From Herbaspirillum sp. LeCh32-8 (GTDB lineage Bacteria > Pseudomonadota > Gammaproteobacteria > Burkholderiales > Burkholderiaceae_D): a stretch of 64,000 nt of DNA. The notes under the pieces are model-generated. The model saw nothing but the letters and a program-made list of their open reading frames with translations, ran no database searches and was not told the DNA's origin. This document shows, in pieces, positions 30,034 to 42,775 of this stretch (positions within the stretch are counted from its first letter, which is position 1; the number at the start of each line of letters is the position of its first letter). The stretch spans positions 188,442 to 252,441 of the forward strand of contig NZ_JAGIPZ010000004.1 of the NCBI RefSeq assembly GCF_017814915.1, read 5' to 3'. A program made the translations under genes and the position numbers.

Positions 30034-31276
30034 AACGCACGCCGGGCGCACGCGTTTCCAATGGCATGGCCTGGATCGCCAGGGGCAACCGCAAAGCGGC
30101 ACGCTGGCCGCCGACGACGAAGCATTGGCGCGCGCCCTGTTGCGTCGCCAGGGCATCCGCGTGGGGCGTATGCGAGTCGCCTCCCCCGAATCCTCTCAAG
30201 GGTCGATCGCCGCGGCGGCCTCCGCCCGCGTCGCGCGCGCCCGCATTCCCGAAAAGCAGATCGTGCTCTTCACGCGCCAGCTCGCGACCATGCTGCAGGC
30301 CGGCCTGCCCCTGCTGCAGGCGCTGGACATCGCCGCGCGCGGTGCCGGCGCAGGCCCATTGGCCACGCTGCTGCGCACCGTGCGCGCCGACGTGATGCAA
30401 GGCGAAAGCCTGCATGCCGCCCTGGGCCGCCATCCTCGCCATTTTGACAGCCTGTTTTGCAACCTGGTGCATGCAGCTGAGCAGGCCGGCCTGCTCGACA
30501 GCATGCTGGAGCGCATCGCCGCCTATCGCGAGAAATCGCTGGCGTTGAAGGGCAAGATCCGTTCGGCGCTGGCTTATCCCTGCGCCGTGGTGGTGGTCGC
30601 GGTAGTGGTGACGGCGATCATCATGCTGTGGGTGGTGCCTGCCTTTGAACAGATGTTTCGCAATTTCGGCGCAGAACTGCCGCTACCCACCCGCATCGTG
30701 CTGGAGGCATCGCGCCTCTTTGGACGCTGCTGGCCCGGCTTGCTGGGTGGAATCGCCATCGTCGCCGTCGCCGCCGTGCAGGCCTGGCGGCGACAGCCGG
30801 CATGGCGCGCCCAGGTCGAGCGCACCAGTCTGCGGCTGCCGCTGTTCGGCCCGCTGCTGCGCCAGGCGGTGATTGCGCGCTGGAGCCGCACCTTCGGCAC
30901 TCTGCTCGCCGCCGGCGTGCCGCTGCTGGAAACGCTGGAGACAGTCGCCGGCGCCGCCGGCAACGCGGCTTATGCCGAGGCCAGCCTGGCGATCCGCGAT
31001 GCCGCGCGCAACGGCGCCTCGCTGAACGCCGCGATGCAGGCCAGCGGCGTCTTCCCCGACCTCGCCGTGCAGATGGCGGCGGTGGGTGAGGAGGCCGGCA
31101 CGCTCGACGCCATGCTGATCCGAATCGCCGAACTCAACGAACGCGAGGTCGACGACGCCGTCGCCACGCTTACCAGCCTGATGGAACCGTTTATCATGGC
31201 GGTGTTGGGTGTCCTGATCGGCGCGCTGGTAGCGGCCATGTACCTGCCGGTGTTTCGCATGGGATCCGTCGTCTGA
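30020..31276 (+). CDS. pilC: type IV pilus inner-membrane platform protein PilC
   Basis: A 418-residue GspF-family platform. The TTG at 30020 has GAGGGAAA before it; no later start keeps the N-terminal [15 protein letters not shown]. Two T2SSF repeats (about 75-195, [20 protein letters not shown], and about 275-395, [20 protein letters not shown]) and three membrane helices are visible. It sits with pilB and pilD, the standard pilBCD order. Confidence 0.93.
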   Translation: MPAPETHAGRTRFQWHGLDRQGQPQSGTLAADDEALARALLRRQGIRVGRMRVASPESSQGSIAAAASARVARARIPEKQIVLFTRQLATMLQAGLPLLQALDIAARGAGAGPLATLLRTVRADVMQGESLHAALGRHPRHFDSLFCNLVHAAEQAGLLDSMLERIAAYREKSLALKGKIRSALAYPCAVVVVAVVVTAIIMLWVVPAFEQMFRNFGAELPLPTRIVLEASRLFGRCWPGLLGGIAIVAVAAVQAWRRQPAWRAQVERTSLRLPLFGPLLRQAVIARWSRTFGTLLAAGVPLLETLETVAGAAGNAAYAEASLAIRDAARNGASLNAAMQASGVFPDLAVQMAAVGEEAGTLDAMLIRIAELNEREVDDAVATLTSLMEPFIMAVLGVLIGALVAAMYLPVFRMGSVV

Positions 31277-31317
31277 ACCCCGCTCCCTTCGGAGCGGCAC
31301 CACTGCTCGCCACTCCG

Positions 31318-32181
31318 ATGCTCCTGCCCGAGGCCTACGCCGTACCGAACAACTGCGCCATCACGCTGGCCGCCGCCCTGCTGGGGCTGCTGGTGGGCAG
31401 TTTCCTGAATGTGGTGATCCATCGCCTGCCGAAGATGATGCAGCGCGAGACCGCCAATTTCGTCGCGCTGGAACGCGGCGAGGCCTTGCCGCACGCCGGG
31501 CGCTACGACCTGCTGCTGCCGCGCTCGGCCTGCCCTCACTGCAACACGCGCCTGCCGGCCCACCACAATGTGCCGATTTTGAGCTGGCTGCTCCTGCGCG
31601 GGCGCTGCAGCCAATGCCGCGCGCCGATAGGGCTGCGTTACCCCGTCGTCGAATTGCTGGGCGCAGCCCTGTTCGCGCTGGCGGCGTGGAAATTCGGCGC
31701 CGGCATCACCGGCCTGGCCGTCATGTGCTGCTGCGCCGTCCTGGTCGCGCTGGCCTTCATCGATGCCGAGACCATGCTGCTGCCCGATGCCCTTACACTG
31801 CCCTTGTTGTGGTTGGGCCTGCTGGTCAACCTCGGCCACCGCATCGCGCCGCTGCCCGACGCAGTGCTGGGCGCGGCCGGCGGCTACGCCGCGCTGTGGC
31901 TGATCTTCTGGGCCTTCAAACTGGCCACCGGCAAGGAAGGCCTGGGTTACGGCGACTTCAAGCTGATGGCGGCGCTGGGCGCCTGGCTGGGCTGGCAGGC
32001 GTTGCCGCTGGTGCTGCTGACGGCCTCGGCCCTGGGCGCGGCCGTCGGCATCGCGCTGGTGGTGAGCGGTCGCCACGAGCGCGGCCAGGCTATCCCCTTT
32101 GGCCCCTATCTGGCCATCGCGGGTATGCTGGCGCTGCTCTACGGCAGCGACTGGCTAGCCTTCGGCATCTACGATTACTAA
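31318..32181 (+). CDS. pilD: type IV prepilin peptidase/methyltransferase
   Basis: Cleaves prepilin leaders and N-methylates the new N-terminus. The 287 residues have a cytoplasmic zinc loop with CPHC and CSQC, the first active Asp in FIDAETMLLPD and the second in the GYGDFKLMAALG motif. About seven to eight helices. No pilin gene is in the window. Confidence 0.95.
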   Translation: MLLPEAYAVPNNCAITLAAALLGLLVGSFLNVVIHRLPKMMQRETANFVALERGEALPHAGRYDLLLPRSACPHCNTRLPAHHNVPILSWLLLRGRCSQCRAPIGLRYPVVELLGAALFALAAWKFGAGITGLAVMCCCAVLVALAFIDAETMLLPDALTLPLLWLGLLVNLGHRIAPLPDAVLGAAGGYAALWLIFWAFKLATGKEGLGYGDFKLMAALGAWLGWQALPLVLLTASALGAAVGIALVVSGRHERGQAIPFGPYLAIAGMLALLYGSDWLAFGIYDY

Positions 32182-32190
32182 GACATTCCA

Positions 32191-32811
32191 ATGACATCCT
32201 CAGCGCAACGCTTCACCGTCGGCCTGACCGGCGGCATCGGCAGCGGCAAGACCACCGTGGCCAACCTGTTCGGCGAACTGGGCGCATCGCTGGTCGACAC
32301 CGACGCCATCGCCCATCAGCTGACCGCCCCCGGCGGCCTGGCCATTGCCAGCATTCGCGCGCACTTCGGCGCCGAATTCATCGACCCGCAAGGCGCCATG
32401 GATCGCGCCCGCATGCGCAGCCACGTGTTCGGCAATGCCGGCGCACGCCAAGAGCTGGAAGCCATCCTGCATCCCCTGATCCGCAGCGAAACCGTACGCG
32501 CGGCCGAGGCCGCCGAGGGCGACTATGTGATCTTCGTGGTGCCGCTGCTGGTGGAATCCGGCACCTGGGTCGGTCGCACCTCGCGCATCCTGGTGGTGGA
32601 CTGTGAGGAAGACGTACAGATCGAGCGCGTCATGCGCCGCAACGGCCTGCAACGCCACGAGGTGGAGGCCATCATGGCGGCCCAGGCCAGCCGTTTTGCG
32701 CGCCTGGCGGTGGCCGACGACGTCATCGAGAACAACGGCGACAGCGAAGCCCTGCGTGCGCCGGTGCAGGCGCTGCACGCGCGCTATCTGGAACTGATGC
32801 GGGCGGCCTGA
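32191..32811 (+). CDS. coaE: dephospho-CoA kinase
   Basis: Last step of coenzyme A synthesis. The 206 residues start with [17 protein letters not shown] (P-loop) and carry [11 protein letters not shown] and a [19 protein letters not shown] lid. Follows pilD as in many beta- and gamma-proteobacteria. Confidence 0.96.
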   Translation: MTSSAQRFTVGLTGGIGSGKTTVANLFGELGASLVDTDAIAHQLTAPGGLAIASIRAHFGAEFIDPQGAMDRARMRSHVFGNAGARQELEAILHPLIRSETVRAAEAAEGDYVIFVVPLLVESGTWVGRTSRILVVDCEEDVQIERVMRRNGLQRHEVEAIMAAQASRFARLAVADDVIENNGDSEALRAPVQALHARYLELMRAA

Positions 32812-33006
32812 AGCCGCAGGGAAATTCTTTATACTCGCCGCGCATCGCCGCCGGCGGAAAATGATGGCGCGCGCATGCGCCATTCATTTGTAATTTTCCT
32901 CTGCATGGGTCAGAATCACAAAAATTGCAATGCAGCTGATCGTGCTTCACACCCGCGCTGCCAGTAGCTCTATCGAATCCGGTTCAACCAATAAAGGGAT
33001 CATGCT

Positions 33007-33762
33007 TTGATCGTCTACGAATACCCTTTCAACGAGCGTATTCGCACGCTGTTGCGACTGGAAGACCTGTACGAGAAGTTCGTCTTCTTCTTGCACCAGG
33101 AAAGCCCGCAACAGCATCACATCGCCCTTGCCACCATTTTCGAAATGCTGGAGGTGGCCGGACGCGCCGACCTCAAGTCCGACCTGCTGCAAGAACTCGA
33201 ACGCCAGAAGCAGATCCTGCTGGCCTACCAGTCCAATCCCAATGTCGAGCCCGAGATGCTCAACGCCATCCTGTCCGAAGTCGACAAGGCCAGCAGCGCG
33301 CTGGCAGCGGCCCAGGGCAAGACCGGCCAGAACATCCGCGACAATGAGTGGCTGATGAGCATCCGCGGCCGCACCATCATCCCGGGCGGCGCTTGCGAGT
33401 TCGACCTGCCGGCCTACTACGCCTGGCAACAGCACCCATTCGAGCGTCGTTTCAACGATATTTCCAACTGGTTTGCGCCGCTGATCCCGCTGTTCGACGC
33501 CATTTCCATCGTGATGCGCCTGCTGCGGGAATCCGGCCACGCCGTCAAGATCAATGCCGAAGGCGGCAGTTACCAGCAGATGCTGCAAGGCAAGGTCTAC
33601 CAGATGCTGCGCCTGTCGCTGGACATCGAGCTGGGCGCCATCCCCGAGATTTCGGCCAACAAATACATGCTGTGGGTGCGCTTCACCCAGCAGGATGGCG
33701 ACGAGAAGCCGCGCTCCTTCGAAGGCGAAGTGCCGTTCGAACTGGCGCTGTGCGGGTTCTGA
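33007..33762 (+). CDS. zapD: cell division protein ZapD
   Basis: FtsZ-bundling protein. The TTG at 33007 (preceded by AAGGGA) gives [20 protein letters not shown], the conserved start; an ATG at 33002 opens only a two-codon frame. 251 residues, with the [20 protein letters not shown] core. The 195-base gap before it has a TATACT box (32830-32835), so it may have its own promoter. Confidence 0.92.
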   Translation: MIVYEYPFNERIRTLLRLEDLYEKFVFFLHQESPQQHHIALATIFEMLEVAGRADLKSDLLQELERQKQILLAYQSNPNVEPEMLNAILSEVDKASSALAAAQGKTGQNIRDNEWLMSIRGRTIIPGGACEFDLPAYYAWQQHPFERRFNDISNWFAPLIPLFDAISIVMRLLRESGHAVKINAEGGSYQQMLQGKVYQMLRLSLDIELGAIPEISANKYMLWVRFTQQDGDEKPRSFEGEVPFELALCGF

Positions 33763-33771
33763 GGGGACGTC

Positions 33772-33957
33772 ATGGCGACTGTCGTCGACTGCCCGACCTG
33801 CGGCGCCAAGGTGGAATGGAACGAGAAGAACAAATTCCGCCCGTTCTGCTCCGAGCGCTGCAAACAAATCGACCTGGGCGCCTGGGCCGAGGAGAAATAT
33901 ACGATTCCCGCCGTCAACCTGCCGCTTGAGGGCGAAGACGACAAACCGCTGCAATAA
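33772..33957 (+). CDS. yacG: DNA gyrase inhibitor YacG
   Basis: 61-residue zinc protein. [20 protein letters not shown] followed by [15 protein letters not shown] carries the four cysteines of the YacG fold, which in E. coli binds GyrB. It lies 9 bases after zapD. Confidence 0.93.
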   Translation: MATVVDCPTCGAKVEWNEKNKFRPFCSERCKQIDLGAWAEEKYTIPAVNLPLEGEDDKPLQ

Positions 33958-33999
33958 GCTCAATCAGCAGCCGGCTGCCGGAATTATTCGCAGATCAAC

Positions 34000-34027
34000 A
34001 AAAAAGCCGCTTGAAGCGGCTTTTTTG
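34000..34027. terminator. terminator between yacG and mutT
   Basis: AAGCCGC, loop TTGAA, GCGGCTT, flanked by A- and T-runs; serves both converging genes. Confidence 0.85.
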
Positions 34028-34058
34028 TTGCCCGAAAAGGCTTGAATTGCAGCGACCG

Positions 34059-34481
34059 TCAGGACTGCCTGTCGCCATAGCGCAGCTGGTCCAGCCACGC
34101 GATCAGCGGAATGGTGGCCGGCAGCAAAGGCTCTACGCCGACCTCGCCCTGCCAGGCGAACGCCTGTCCTTCCAGGCTCTGCGGTTCGCCGCGCCAGCTA
34201 CGGCTGATGTAGAAATGCAAACGCACGTGGGCATGCTCATAGACATGCTCGACACCGCACCAGCCCTCGCCGTCCAGCACCTCGATGCCCAGCTCTTCCT
34301 TGAACTCGCGCTGCAGGGCCGCGAAGATGCTTTCGCCGCCCTCCACCTTGCCGCCGGGGAACTCCCAATAGCCGGCATAGGGCTTGCCCTCCGGACGCTG
34401 TCCCAACAGCACGTCGCCGTTAGGCCGCATCAGGATGCCAACTGCCACGTCGATCGGACGGGTCTTGACGGTCTCGCTCAT
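34059..34481 (-). CDS. mutT: 8-oxo-dGTP diphosphatase (MutT, Nudix)
   Basis: Cleans oxidised dGTP from the nucleotide pool. 140 residues with a complete Nudix box (GGKVEGGESIFAALQREFKE, then ELGI) and the WEFPGGK lead-in typical of MutT. Its ATG overlaps the stop of the DUF815 gene by one base. Confidence 0.92.
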   Translation of the reverse strand: MSETVKTRPIDVAVGILMRPNGDVLLGQRPEGKPYAGYWEFPGGKVEGGESIFAALQREFKEELGIEVLDGEGWCGVEHVYEHAHVRLHFYISRSWRGEPQSLEGQAFAWQGEVGVEPLLPATIPLIAWLDQLRYGDRQS

Positions 34482-35356
34482 CAGCCTTGCGCCTTGCCGG
34501 CGTAGTCACGCGCAAACTGCCAGGCCACGCGGCCCGAGCGCGAGCTGCGTTGCAGCGCCCAACGCAGCGCATCGGCGCGCGCCTCGTCGATCTGCTGGTC
34601 GTTGCAGCCGAAATGGCGCAGCCAGTGGGCGACGATGTCCAGGAAATCATCCTGCTTGAACGGATAGAACGTGACCCACAGGCCGAAACGCTCGGACAGC
34701 GAGATCTTTTCTTCGACCGTCTCGCCCGGGTGCAGGTCGCCGTCGTCGGTATGGGTATAGGTGCTGTTGTCGGACAGGCGTTCCGGCATCAAATGGCGGC
34801 GGTTGGACGTGGCGTAGATCAACACGTTGTCCGACTGCGCGGCGATGCTGCCGTCCAGCGCCACCTTCAGCGCCTTGTAGCCGCCCTCGCCTTCCTCGAA
34901 GGACAGGTCGTCGCAGAACACGATGAAGCGCTCCGGGCGCGCCGAGACCAGCTCGACGATGTCCTGCAGGTCGTGCAGGTCGTCCTTGTCGACTTCGATC
35001 AGGCGCAGGCCGCGATCGGCGTACTGGTTCAGGCAAGCCTTGATCAGCGAGGACTTGCCGGTGCCGCGCGCGCCGGTCAGCAGCACGTTGTTGGCCGGAC
35101 GGCCTTCGACGAACTGCCTGGTGTTCTGGTCGATCTGCTCTTTCTGCGGGCCGATATTGTGCAGGTCGGACAAGCCGATCTTCGAGATATGGCCGACCGG
35201 CTGCAGGTAGCCCGGACGCTGGGCGGTGGCGCCGCGCCAGCGGAAGGCGACGCCGGCGTTCCAGTCCGGCTCGCGGCCGGCGGCGGTGGGCAGAATGGCT
35301 TCAACGCGCGCCAGCAAGGCTTCGGCGCGCTGCAGGAATTGGTCCAACTGGGTCAT
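34481..35356 (-). CDS. DUF815 family AAA ATPase
   Basis: 291 residues from the ATG at 35356 (MTQLDQFLQRAEALLARV); the open frame upstream has no site. Walker A GARGTGKSSLI and Walker B RFIVFCDDLSFE are clear, followed by a sensor region (LIYATSNRRHLMPERL). The DUF815 family is widespread and of unknown function; the next gene, mutT, is co-translated. Confidence 0.9.
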   Translation of the reverse strand: MTQLDQFLQRAEALLARVEAILPTAAGREPDWNAGVAFRWRGATAQRPGYLQPVGHISKIGLSDLHNIGPQKEQIDQNTRQFVEGRPANNVLLTGARGTGKSSLIKACLNQYADRGLRLIEVDKDDLHDLQDIVELVSARPERFIVFCDDLSFEEGEGGYKALKVALDGSIAAQSDNVLIYATSNRRHLMPERLSDNSTYTHTDDGDLHPGETVEEKISLSERFGLWVTFYPFKQDDFLDIVAHWLRHFGCNDQQIDEARADALRWALQRSSRSGRVAWQFARDYAGKAQG

Positions 35357-35710
35357 GATGGTTTGTCTCGCAATGATGGTTGACGCCATTGTGGCGCAAT
35401 GCGGCTGGAAGCTGGATGAAAAAATTTCCGAAGGAGCCAGGCATTCATGTTGCCGCCACCACCACGGGACAGCGTTCGGGACCGGTAGGCGCAACGCTGT
35501 CGATGTCTTACAGCACAGCAAATAACATAACTCTTGTTTGCTATTCGTCTATTGCCCGCTTACTACCCGCATATTGCCCATTGTTGCTCGCTTCGTGGAC
35601 GTTGAACGGGTGCCGGGAGGGATGAGATGCAAGGCGTAAACCGCAGCCAGGCTGGAGCCTGGCGAGGATTTACAACGCAGCAGATCGCCCACCCGGCGCC
35701 CGTACAACGT
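35357..35710. other. 354-base gap with no gene
   Basis: Between the start of the DUF815 gene and the end of argJ. A 7-bp stem (GCCAGGC, loop TGGA, GCCTGGC, 35646-35663) may end argJ transcription. The T-rich stretch 35520-35580 may hold the DUF815 promoter. No credible coding sequence. Confidence 0.45.
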
Positions 35711-36946
35711 TCACGAACGGTAGTCGGCGTTGATGGAAACGTAATCGTGCGACAGGTCGCAGGTCCAGACCGAAGCCTTGGCCGCGCCGCGCGCCAGCTT
35801 CACGCGCACCACGATCTCGGCCTTCTTCATCACGCGCTGGCCGTCTTCCTCGCGGTACTCGGGATTGCGGCCACCGTCCTTGGCCACCCAGACGTCGTCC
35901 AGCCACATGTTGAGCTTCGACACGTCTAGGTCGTCCACGCCGGCATAGCCGATAGCGGCCAGGATGCGGCCCAGGTTCGGATCAGAGGCGAAGAAGGCGG
36001 TCTTGACCAGCGGCGAGTGCGCGATGGAATACGCGATCTGGCGGCACTCTTCGACGTTCTTGCCGTCTTCCACGGCGACTTCGATGAACTTGGTGGCGCC
36101 TTCGCCGTCACGGATGATCTGGTGCGCCAGGTTCTGCGACAGCGCGGTCACGGCCGCGGCCAGCTCCTTGTATTCGGCGCTGTCGGCGCTGGTAATCTCC
36201 AGCTCGCCGGCGCCGGTGGCCACCAGGATGAAGGAGTCGTTGGTCGAGGTGTCGCCGTCGATGGTGATGCAGTTGAACGACTGGTCGGCGGCATCCTTGA
36301 CCAGCTGGTTCATCAGCGCCTGCGGCAGCTTGGCGTCGAAGGCCAGGAAGCCCAGCATGGTCGCCATGTTGGGCTTGATCATGCCGGCGCCCTTGCTGAT
36401 GCCGGTCATCACGACCTGCTTGCCGCCGATGGCGATCGTGCGCGACGCCGCCTTGGGCTGGGTGTCGGTGGTCATGATCGACTCAGCGGCGTTGAACCAG
36501 TTGTCGGCCTTCAGGTTGCCGATGGCTTGCGGCAGGCCGGCGATGATGCGCTCCACCGGCAGCGGCTCCAGGATCACGCCGGTCGAAAACGGCAGGATCT
36601 GCTTGGCGTCACAGCCCAGCTGCGCGGCCAGCGCGTCGCAGGTGGCGTGGGCGCGCTTCAAGCCCTCTTCGCCGGTGCCGGCGTTGGCGTTGCCGGTGTT
36701 GATCACCAGCGCGCGGATCGGCTTGTCGGCGGAAAGCGCTTCCAGGTTGGCCTTGCAGATCTGCACCGGCGCGGCGCAGAAACGGTTCTTGGTGAATACG
36801 CCGGCCACGGTCGCCGTCGGCGCCAGCTTCAGCACCAGCAGGTCCTTGCGGTTGGCCTTGCGCACGCCCGCCTCGGCATGGCCGAGTTCGATGCCGGCGA
36901 CGGCTTTCAGGTCGGAAGAGACGGGGATTGGGGAATTGACGGCCAT
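35711..36946 (-). CDS. argJ: bifunctional glutamate N-acetyltransferase / ornithine acetyltransferase
   Basis: Moves the acetyl group from N-acetylornithine to glutamate, allowing the cyclic arginine pathway. 411 residues; self-cleavage before the nucleophilic Thr occurs in [14 protein letters not shown] (ATML motif). The ending [19 protein letters not shown] is conserved. Only 46 bases separate it from the SGNH gene upstream. Confidence 0.96.
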   Translation of the reverse strand: MAVNSPIPVSSDLKAVAGIELGHAEAGVRKANRKDLLVLKLAPTATVAGVFTKNRFCAAPVQICKANLEALSADKPIRALVINTGNANAGTGEEGLKRAHATCDALAAQLGCDAKQILPFSTGVILEPLPVERIIAGLPQAIGNLKADNWFNAAESIMTTDTQPKAASRTIAIGGKQVVMTGISKGAGMIKPNMATMLGFLAFDAKLPQALMNQLVKDAADQSFNCITIDGDTSTNDSFILVATGAGELEITSADSAEYKELAAAVTALSQNLAHQIIRDGEGATKFIEVAVEDGKNVEECRQIAYSIAHSPLVKTAFFASDPNLGRILAAIGYAGVDDLDVSKLNMWLDDVWVAKDGGRNPEYREEDGQRVMKKAEIVVRVKLARGAAKASVWTCDLSHDYVSINADYRS

Positions 36947-36992
36947 GGCGCGCTTTCAGCTTAAAAATTCGGAACGCGTATTTTAAACAAAT

Positions 36993-37736
36993 TCAGTCTC
37001 GTCCTGATGACAAGCCGATGAACTCGGCCTCGATGATCTCGGCCGCCATACGTGCCCACCGGGCGTACTGACCTTGTCCGGGATGAAACTTGTCGATCGC
37101 CATCTCGTGCGGCAGCGCCCATTGCAGCGAGCAATAACGCAATGCCGGATCCTGCGCGATCCAGGCCCGCAGTGCACGGTCCAGCTTGCGGGCATAACGG
37201 CCGAGGTACCAGCGCAGCGGCTGCGGCGCAGCCGGCAACGTGTGCAAGGGCGGCAAGCCGGTGAAGACGATGTGCTCGACGCCGGCCTGGTGCATCAGGC
37301 GCTCGGCCAGCAGCTTCAGGTTGGCGACGTATTGCCGCGGCGGCACCTGGGAGGTGGCGTCGTTCACGCCCAAGGCCACCACCAGCACCGTGGCCGGACC
37401 GATTTCATGCTGCGCCAGCAAGGCCAGCGCCTCCAGTGAATTGACCCCGCTCTGCGCCACCAGCCGCCAAGCCACCGGACGGCCGCTGCGCACGGCCAGA
37501 TGGCGCGCCAGCGGCAGGGCCAGGGCTTGCTCCTGATGCGCCACACCGACGCCGGCGGCCGAAGAATCGCCCACCACCAGCAGGTTCAGCGGTTCGTTGT
37601 GGCTCGCTCCGGTCGGCGGCAGCTCCACACCCAGGCGCGGGCCGGCGGCCTCGGGCAAACGCAGGGCGGTCTTGCGCAGCCATTTACCCTGCGCCAGCAG
37701 CACGGGGCCCAACAGGATCTTGGACAGCAGCAGCAT
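36993..37736 (-). CDS. SGNH/GDSL-type esterase or lipase
   Basis: 247 residues with block I VVGDSSAAGVG (nucleophile Ser), block III GVND (oxyanion) and block V DKFHPG (Asp and His). An N-terminal hydrophobic stretch (MLLLSKILLGPVLLAQG) may anchor it to the membrane. Substrate unknown. Its ATG overlaps the stop of the DUF2272 gene by one base. Confidence 0.87.
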   Translation of the reverse strand: MLLLSKILLGPVLLAQGKWLRKTALRLPEAAGPRLGVELPPTGASHNEPLNLLVVGDSSAAGVGVAHQEQALALPLARHLAVRSGRPVAWRLVAQSGVNSLEALALLAQHEIGPATVLVVALGVNDATSQVPPRQYVANLKLLAERLMHQAGVEHIVFTGLPPLHTLPAAPQPLRWYLGRYARKLDRALRAWIAQDPALRYCSLQWALPHEMAIDKFHPGQGQYARWARMAAEIIEAEFIGLSSGRD

Positions 37737-38539
37737 CAGGGCAGCAGGTTCTTGACCACCGCCAGCCAGGGCCGCTGGGCGATCGGCAAGGCCCGTCCCT
37801 GGTCGTCGACCGGGATCAGCGACTCGGACACCGAGTTGAACACGTTGCCGCCGATGGCCCCGGCCCAGCCTTCATCGGCATGCACCTCTACCACGAGATC
37901 GCAGTGGCCGGCCAATCCGGGGCGAATCTCGTCCAGTGTGGTGGCGTTGTTGTTTCCGCGCGGCGCGCAGATCAGGTCGCCGGGAGCGATCGGCTCAGTG
38001 GCCGCCGGGCGCAGTACGAACTGCGGCGACGGCCGCGCCTCGCGCTCCTTGAGGAAGCTCAGGTAGTTGAAGTGGGTTTCATTGGGTGCAAAATCCTGCG
38101 GCGCCACGTTGGTCGACACCATCAGCCAGGAGATGAAGGCGGCCGACCAGGCCTGCTGGCAGTCGGCTCCGGTCAGGTTTTTGCCCACCGCGTGCCAGTA
38201 TTCAGCCACGCGCTGCACCGCCTCGCCCTCGTCTTCCAGCAAACCCAGGCGCGGCGCGCTGAAGGGGTCGTGGCGCATGTCGATCTGCTGGTTGCCGAAG
38301 AAATCCCACTCGGCTTTGGCCGCGGCCACCAGCGCGGCACGCGTGGGCGGCGCGGTGCTGATGGCCACCGGCGGCACCGCCGTGACGGTGGGTTCAGCCT
38401 GCGCCGGGCGCACCGGCGCATAGCCGGGGTCGCCCGATTCGCGCCAGCTCGGCATCGGGCTGGAGGCGCAACCGGCCAGCAGCACGGCTGCAAGGGTAGC
38501 GGCAGCGGCGTTAATCAGGGAAGCGTTAGCGGCTTGCAT
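37736..38539 (-). CDS. DUF2272 domain lipoprotein
   Basis: 267 residues from the ATG at 38539, which has GGGAG nine bases before it; the ATG six codons earlier overlaps that site. The N-terminus carries a lipobox (AAVLLAGCASS). The remainder fits DUF2272 (CQQAWSAAFISWLMVSTNVA, and a Cys/His pair in DLICAPRGN and GHCDLVVEV), a fold with CHAP/NlpC-like amidase character. Probable envelope protein working with the SGNH hydrolase; the role is inferred. Confidence 0.82.
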   Translation of the reverse strand: MQAANASLINAAAATLAAVLLAGCASSPMPSWRESGDPGYAPVRPAQAEPTVTAVPPVAISTAPPTRAALVAAAKAEWDFFGNQQIDMRHDPFSAPRLGLLEDEGEAVQRVAEYWHAVGKNLTGADCQQAWSAAFISWLMVSTNVAPQDFAPNETHFNYLSFLKEREARPSPQFVLRPAATEPIAPGDLICAPRGNNNATTLDEIRPGLAGHCDLVVEVHADEGWAGAIGGNVFNSVSESLIPVDDQGRALPIAQRPWLAVVKNLLP

Positions 38540-38565
38540 CTTGTTGTTCTCCCACATGGCGAGCT

Positions 38566-38605
38566 CAAAAAAAGGCCGTTCACCACGGTGATGGTGAACG
38601 GCCTT
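38566..38605 (-). terminator. secA terminator
   Basis: A perfect 13-bp stem AAGGCCGTTCACC / GGTGAACGGCCTT followed on the minus strand by T7, 24 bases past the secA stop. Confidence 0.93.
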
Positions 38606-38628
38606 GGTTCAGGCTGACGGCGGCTGGA

Positions 38629-41382
<2,754 letters not shown>

Positions 41383-41468
41383 GCTTGGATTCTATAAAAG
41401 CGCCGATGAAAGATCCGGCAGGCAGACGTCTGGCACCCAGCCGAAAGAACGCCCGATAATAAACCGCC

Positions 41469-41493
41469 GATTTTAGCACGCAGGCCCCGCAGC
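41469..41493 (-). promoter_or_regulatory. predicted secA promoter with a block shared with ffh
   Basis: On the minus strand CGCTGCGGGGCC (41482-41493), seven bases, TAAAAT (41469-41474), giving a leader of about 80 bases. The ffh promoter has the same 12-mer at the same distance. A CAGACGTCTG palindrome (41423-41432) lies in the leader. Confidence 0.5.
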
Positions 41494-41563
41494 GACGCGC
41501 TGCCGGGCCGATGCGGCGGGCCGAACCGCATGTAGATCGGGCCCAACCCCAAAGATTCAATAG

Positions 41564-41588
41564 AAAAACCCGCCGGGAGGCGGGTTTT
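41564..41588 (-). terminator. terminator at the end of the M23 peptidase transcript
   Basis: AACCCGCC, loop, GGCGGGTT, followed on the minus strand by TTTTT. It comes directly after the 40-bp tandem repeats. Confidence 0.8.
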
Positions 41589-41700
41589 GCGCGTGTGAAG
41601 AATGCGAAAAACACAAATCAGGGGTTTTGCGCGTCTGGAAGGGCCGAAAATCCCCGGCTAGGGGTATTGCGCGTCTGGAAGGGGCGAAAAGCCCCGATTC
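41581..41700. repeat. 40-bp tandem repeat, three copies
   Basis: Units 41581-41620, 41621-41660 and 41661-41700 share GGGTTTTGCGCGT, AAG and CGAAAA at the same offsets. Units 2 and 3 are closest; unit 1 is diverged. Unit 3 also holds a GGGGC-GAAAA-GCCCC hairpin (41681-41695). It fills the 3' UTR of the M23 gene. Confidence 0.85.
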
Positions 41701-41702
41701 GC

Positions 41703-42680
41703 TCAACGACCGGCCACGAACACCGGCATCTGCTTGGGCTGGTTGCCGCCGGTGGCGCCCAGCGCCAGGAATTTGCGCGGATCTTGGGCCACGCCGCGGA
41801 TGCGCACCTCGAAATGCAGGTGCGCGCCGGTCGAGCGGCCGGTCGAGCCGACGTCGGCCACGTGCTGGCCGCGCTTGACGATGTCGCCCACCTTCACGTA
41901 CAGCTGCGAAGCGTGCGCGTAACGGGTGATGATGTTGTTGCCGTGGTCGATCTCCAGCATGTTGCCGAACTGATAATGATATTCGGAGGCGATCACCACG
42001 CCGGCGGCTGCGGCCACGATGCGGGTGCCGACCGGCGCCGGGAAGTCGAGGCCTTCGTGGAAGGCGTTGTGACCGGTGAAGGGATCGAGGCGCCAGCCGA
42101 AACTCGACGAATTGTAGGCAACATTGACCGGCTGATTGGTCGGCAGCAGGCGCGACTTGATCTTGTCGCCCATCAGGGTGGATTCGACCGCGTTGAGGTA
42201 ATCGGTGCGATGACCGGCGTCCTGCGCCAGCGAGTCGAGCATGCGGCGCAGCTCGTCCATGCCGACCTCGCGGCCGGGGCCGGCGCGGCTGGATTGCTCG
42301 GCGCCGCCGCGTCCGGGCAGCTCCTTGAAGTTGAATTCCTCGGGACGGATGCCGGCCAGGCCTTGGACGCGCTCGCCCAGCGCATCCAGGCGCATCATCT
42401 GGGCCTGCATCTCGCCGACCTTCACGGCCATCATGGCCAGGTTTTCCTTGAGGTATTTTTCCTTGCGGTCGTCTTCCTGCTGGCTCATGGACATGGCCAG
42501 CTTGCGGAACATGGGCGAGGCGTCGGCATCGGCGGCGTGACGCAGCACCAGCCAGCACACCAGCGCGGAGCAGGCGGCGACGGTCACCGCCATGAGGAGA
42601 AACAGCGCCATCAGGTGCTTCGAACCCAGCGTGACGGATCGCGCCTTGGTGAAACGGGGGTGCAGCAGGATAATTTGCAT
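41703..42680 (-). CDS. M23 family metallopeptidase (LytM-like)
   Basis: 325 residues. An N-terminal membrane helix (about 24-46), a coiled-coil (about 60-105) and a C-terminal lysostaphin-type domain with FHEGLDFPAP (first zinc His/Asp) and GAHLHFEVRIRG (HxH) and GYVTV-like strands. An active periplasmic endopeptidase or amidase activator is likely, since the metal ligands are intact. AAGGAG precedes the ATG. Lies between secA and dciA, the usual beta-proteobacterial place. Confidence 0.9.
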   Translation of the reverse strand: MQIILLHPRFTKARSVTLGSKHLMALFLLMAVTVAACSALVCWLVLRHAADADASPMFRKLAMSMSQQEDDRKEKYLKENLAMMAVKVGEMQAQMMRLDALGERVQGLAGIRPEEFNFKELPGRGGAEQSSRAGPGREVGMDELRRMLDSLAQDAGHRTDYLNAVESTLMGDKIKSRLLPTNQPVNVAYNSSSFGWRLDPFTGHNAFHEGLDFPAPVGTRIVAAAAGVVIASEYHYQFGNMLEIDHGNNIITRYAHASQLYVKVGDIVKRGQHVADVGSTGRSTGAHLHFEVRIRGVAQDPRKFLALGATGGNQPKQMPVFVAGR

Positions 42681-42775
42681 CTTTGCTCCTTAGGATCCGT
42701 CATCCGGCGGCGCGGCCGCACAAACGCATCCCTAGACTCCAGCCGCCTGACAGGCGGATGTGATAAGGTTTAAAG

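Noticed and set aside
41557-42558. Minus-strand 333-codon frame across the M23 gene and the 40-bp repeats
   Set aside because: Out of frame with the clear M23 peptidase and rich in Arg/Pro; a shadow that merely continues into the repeat array.
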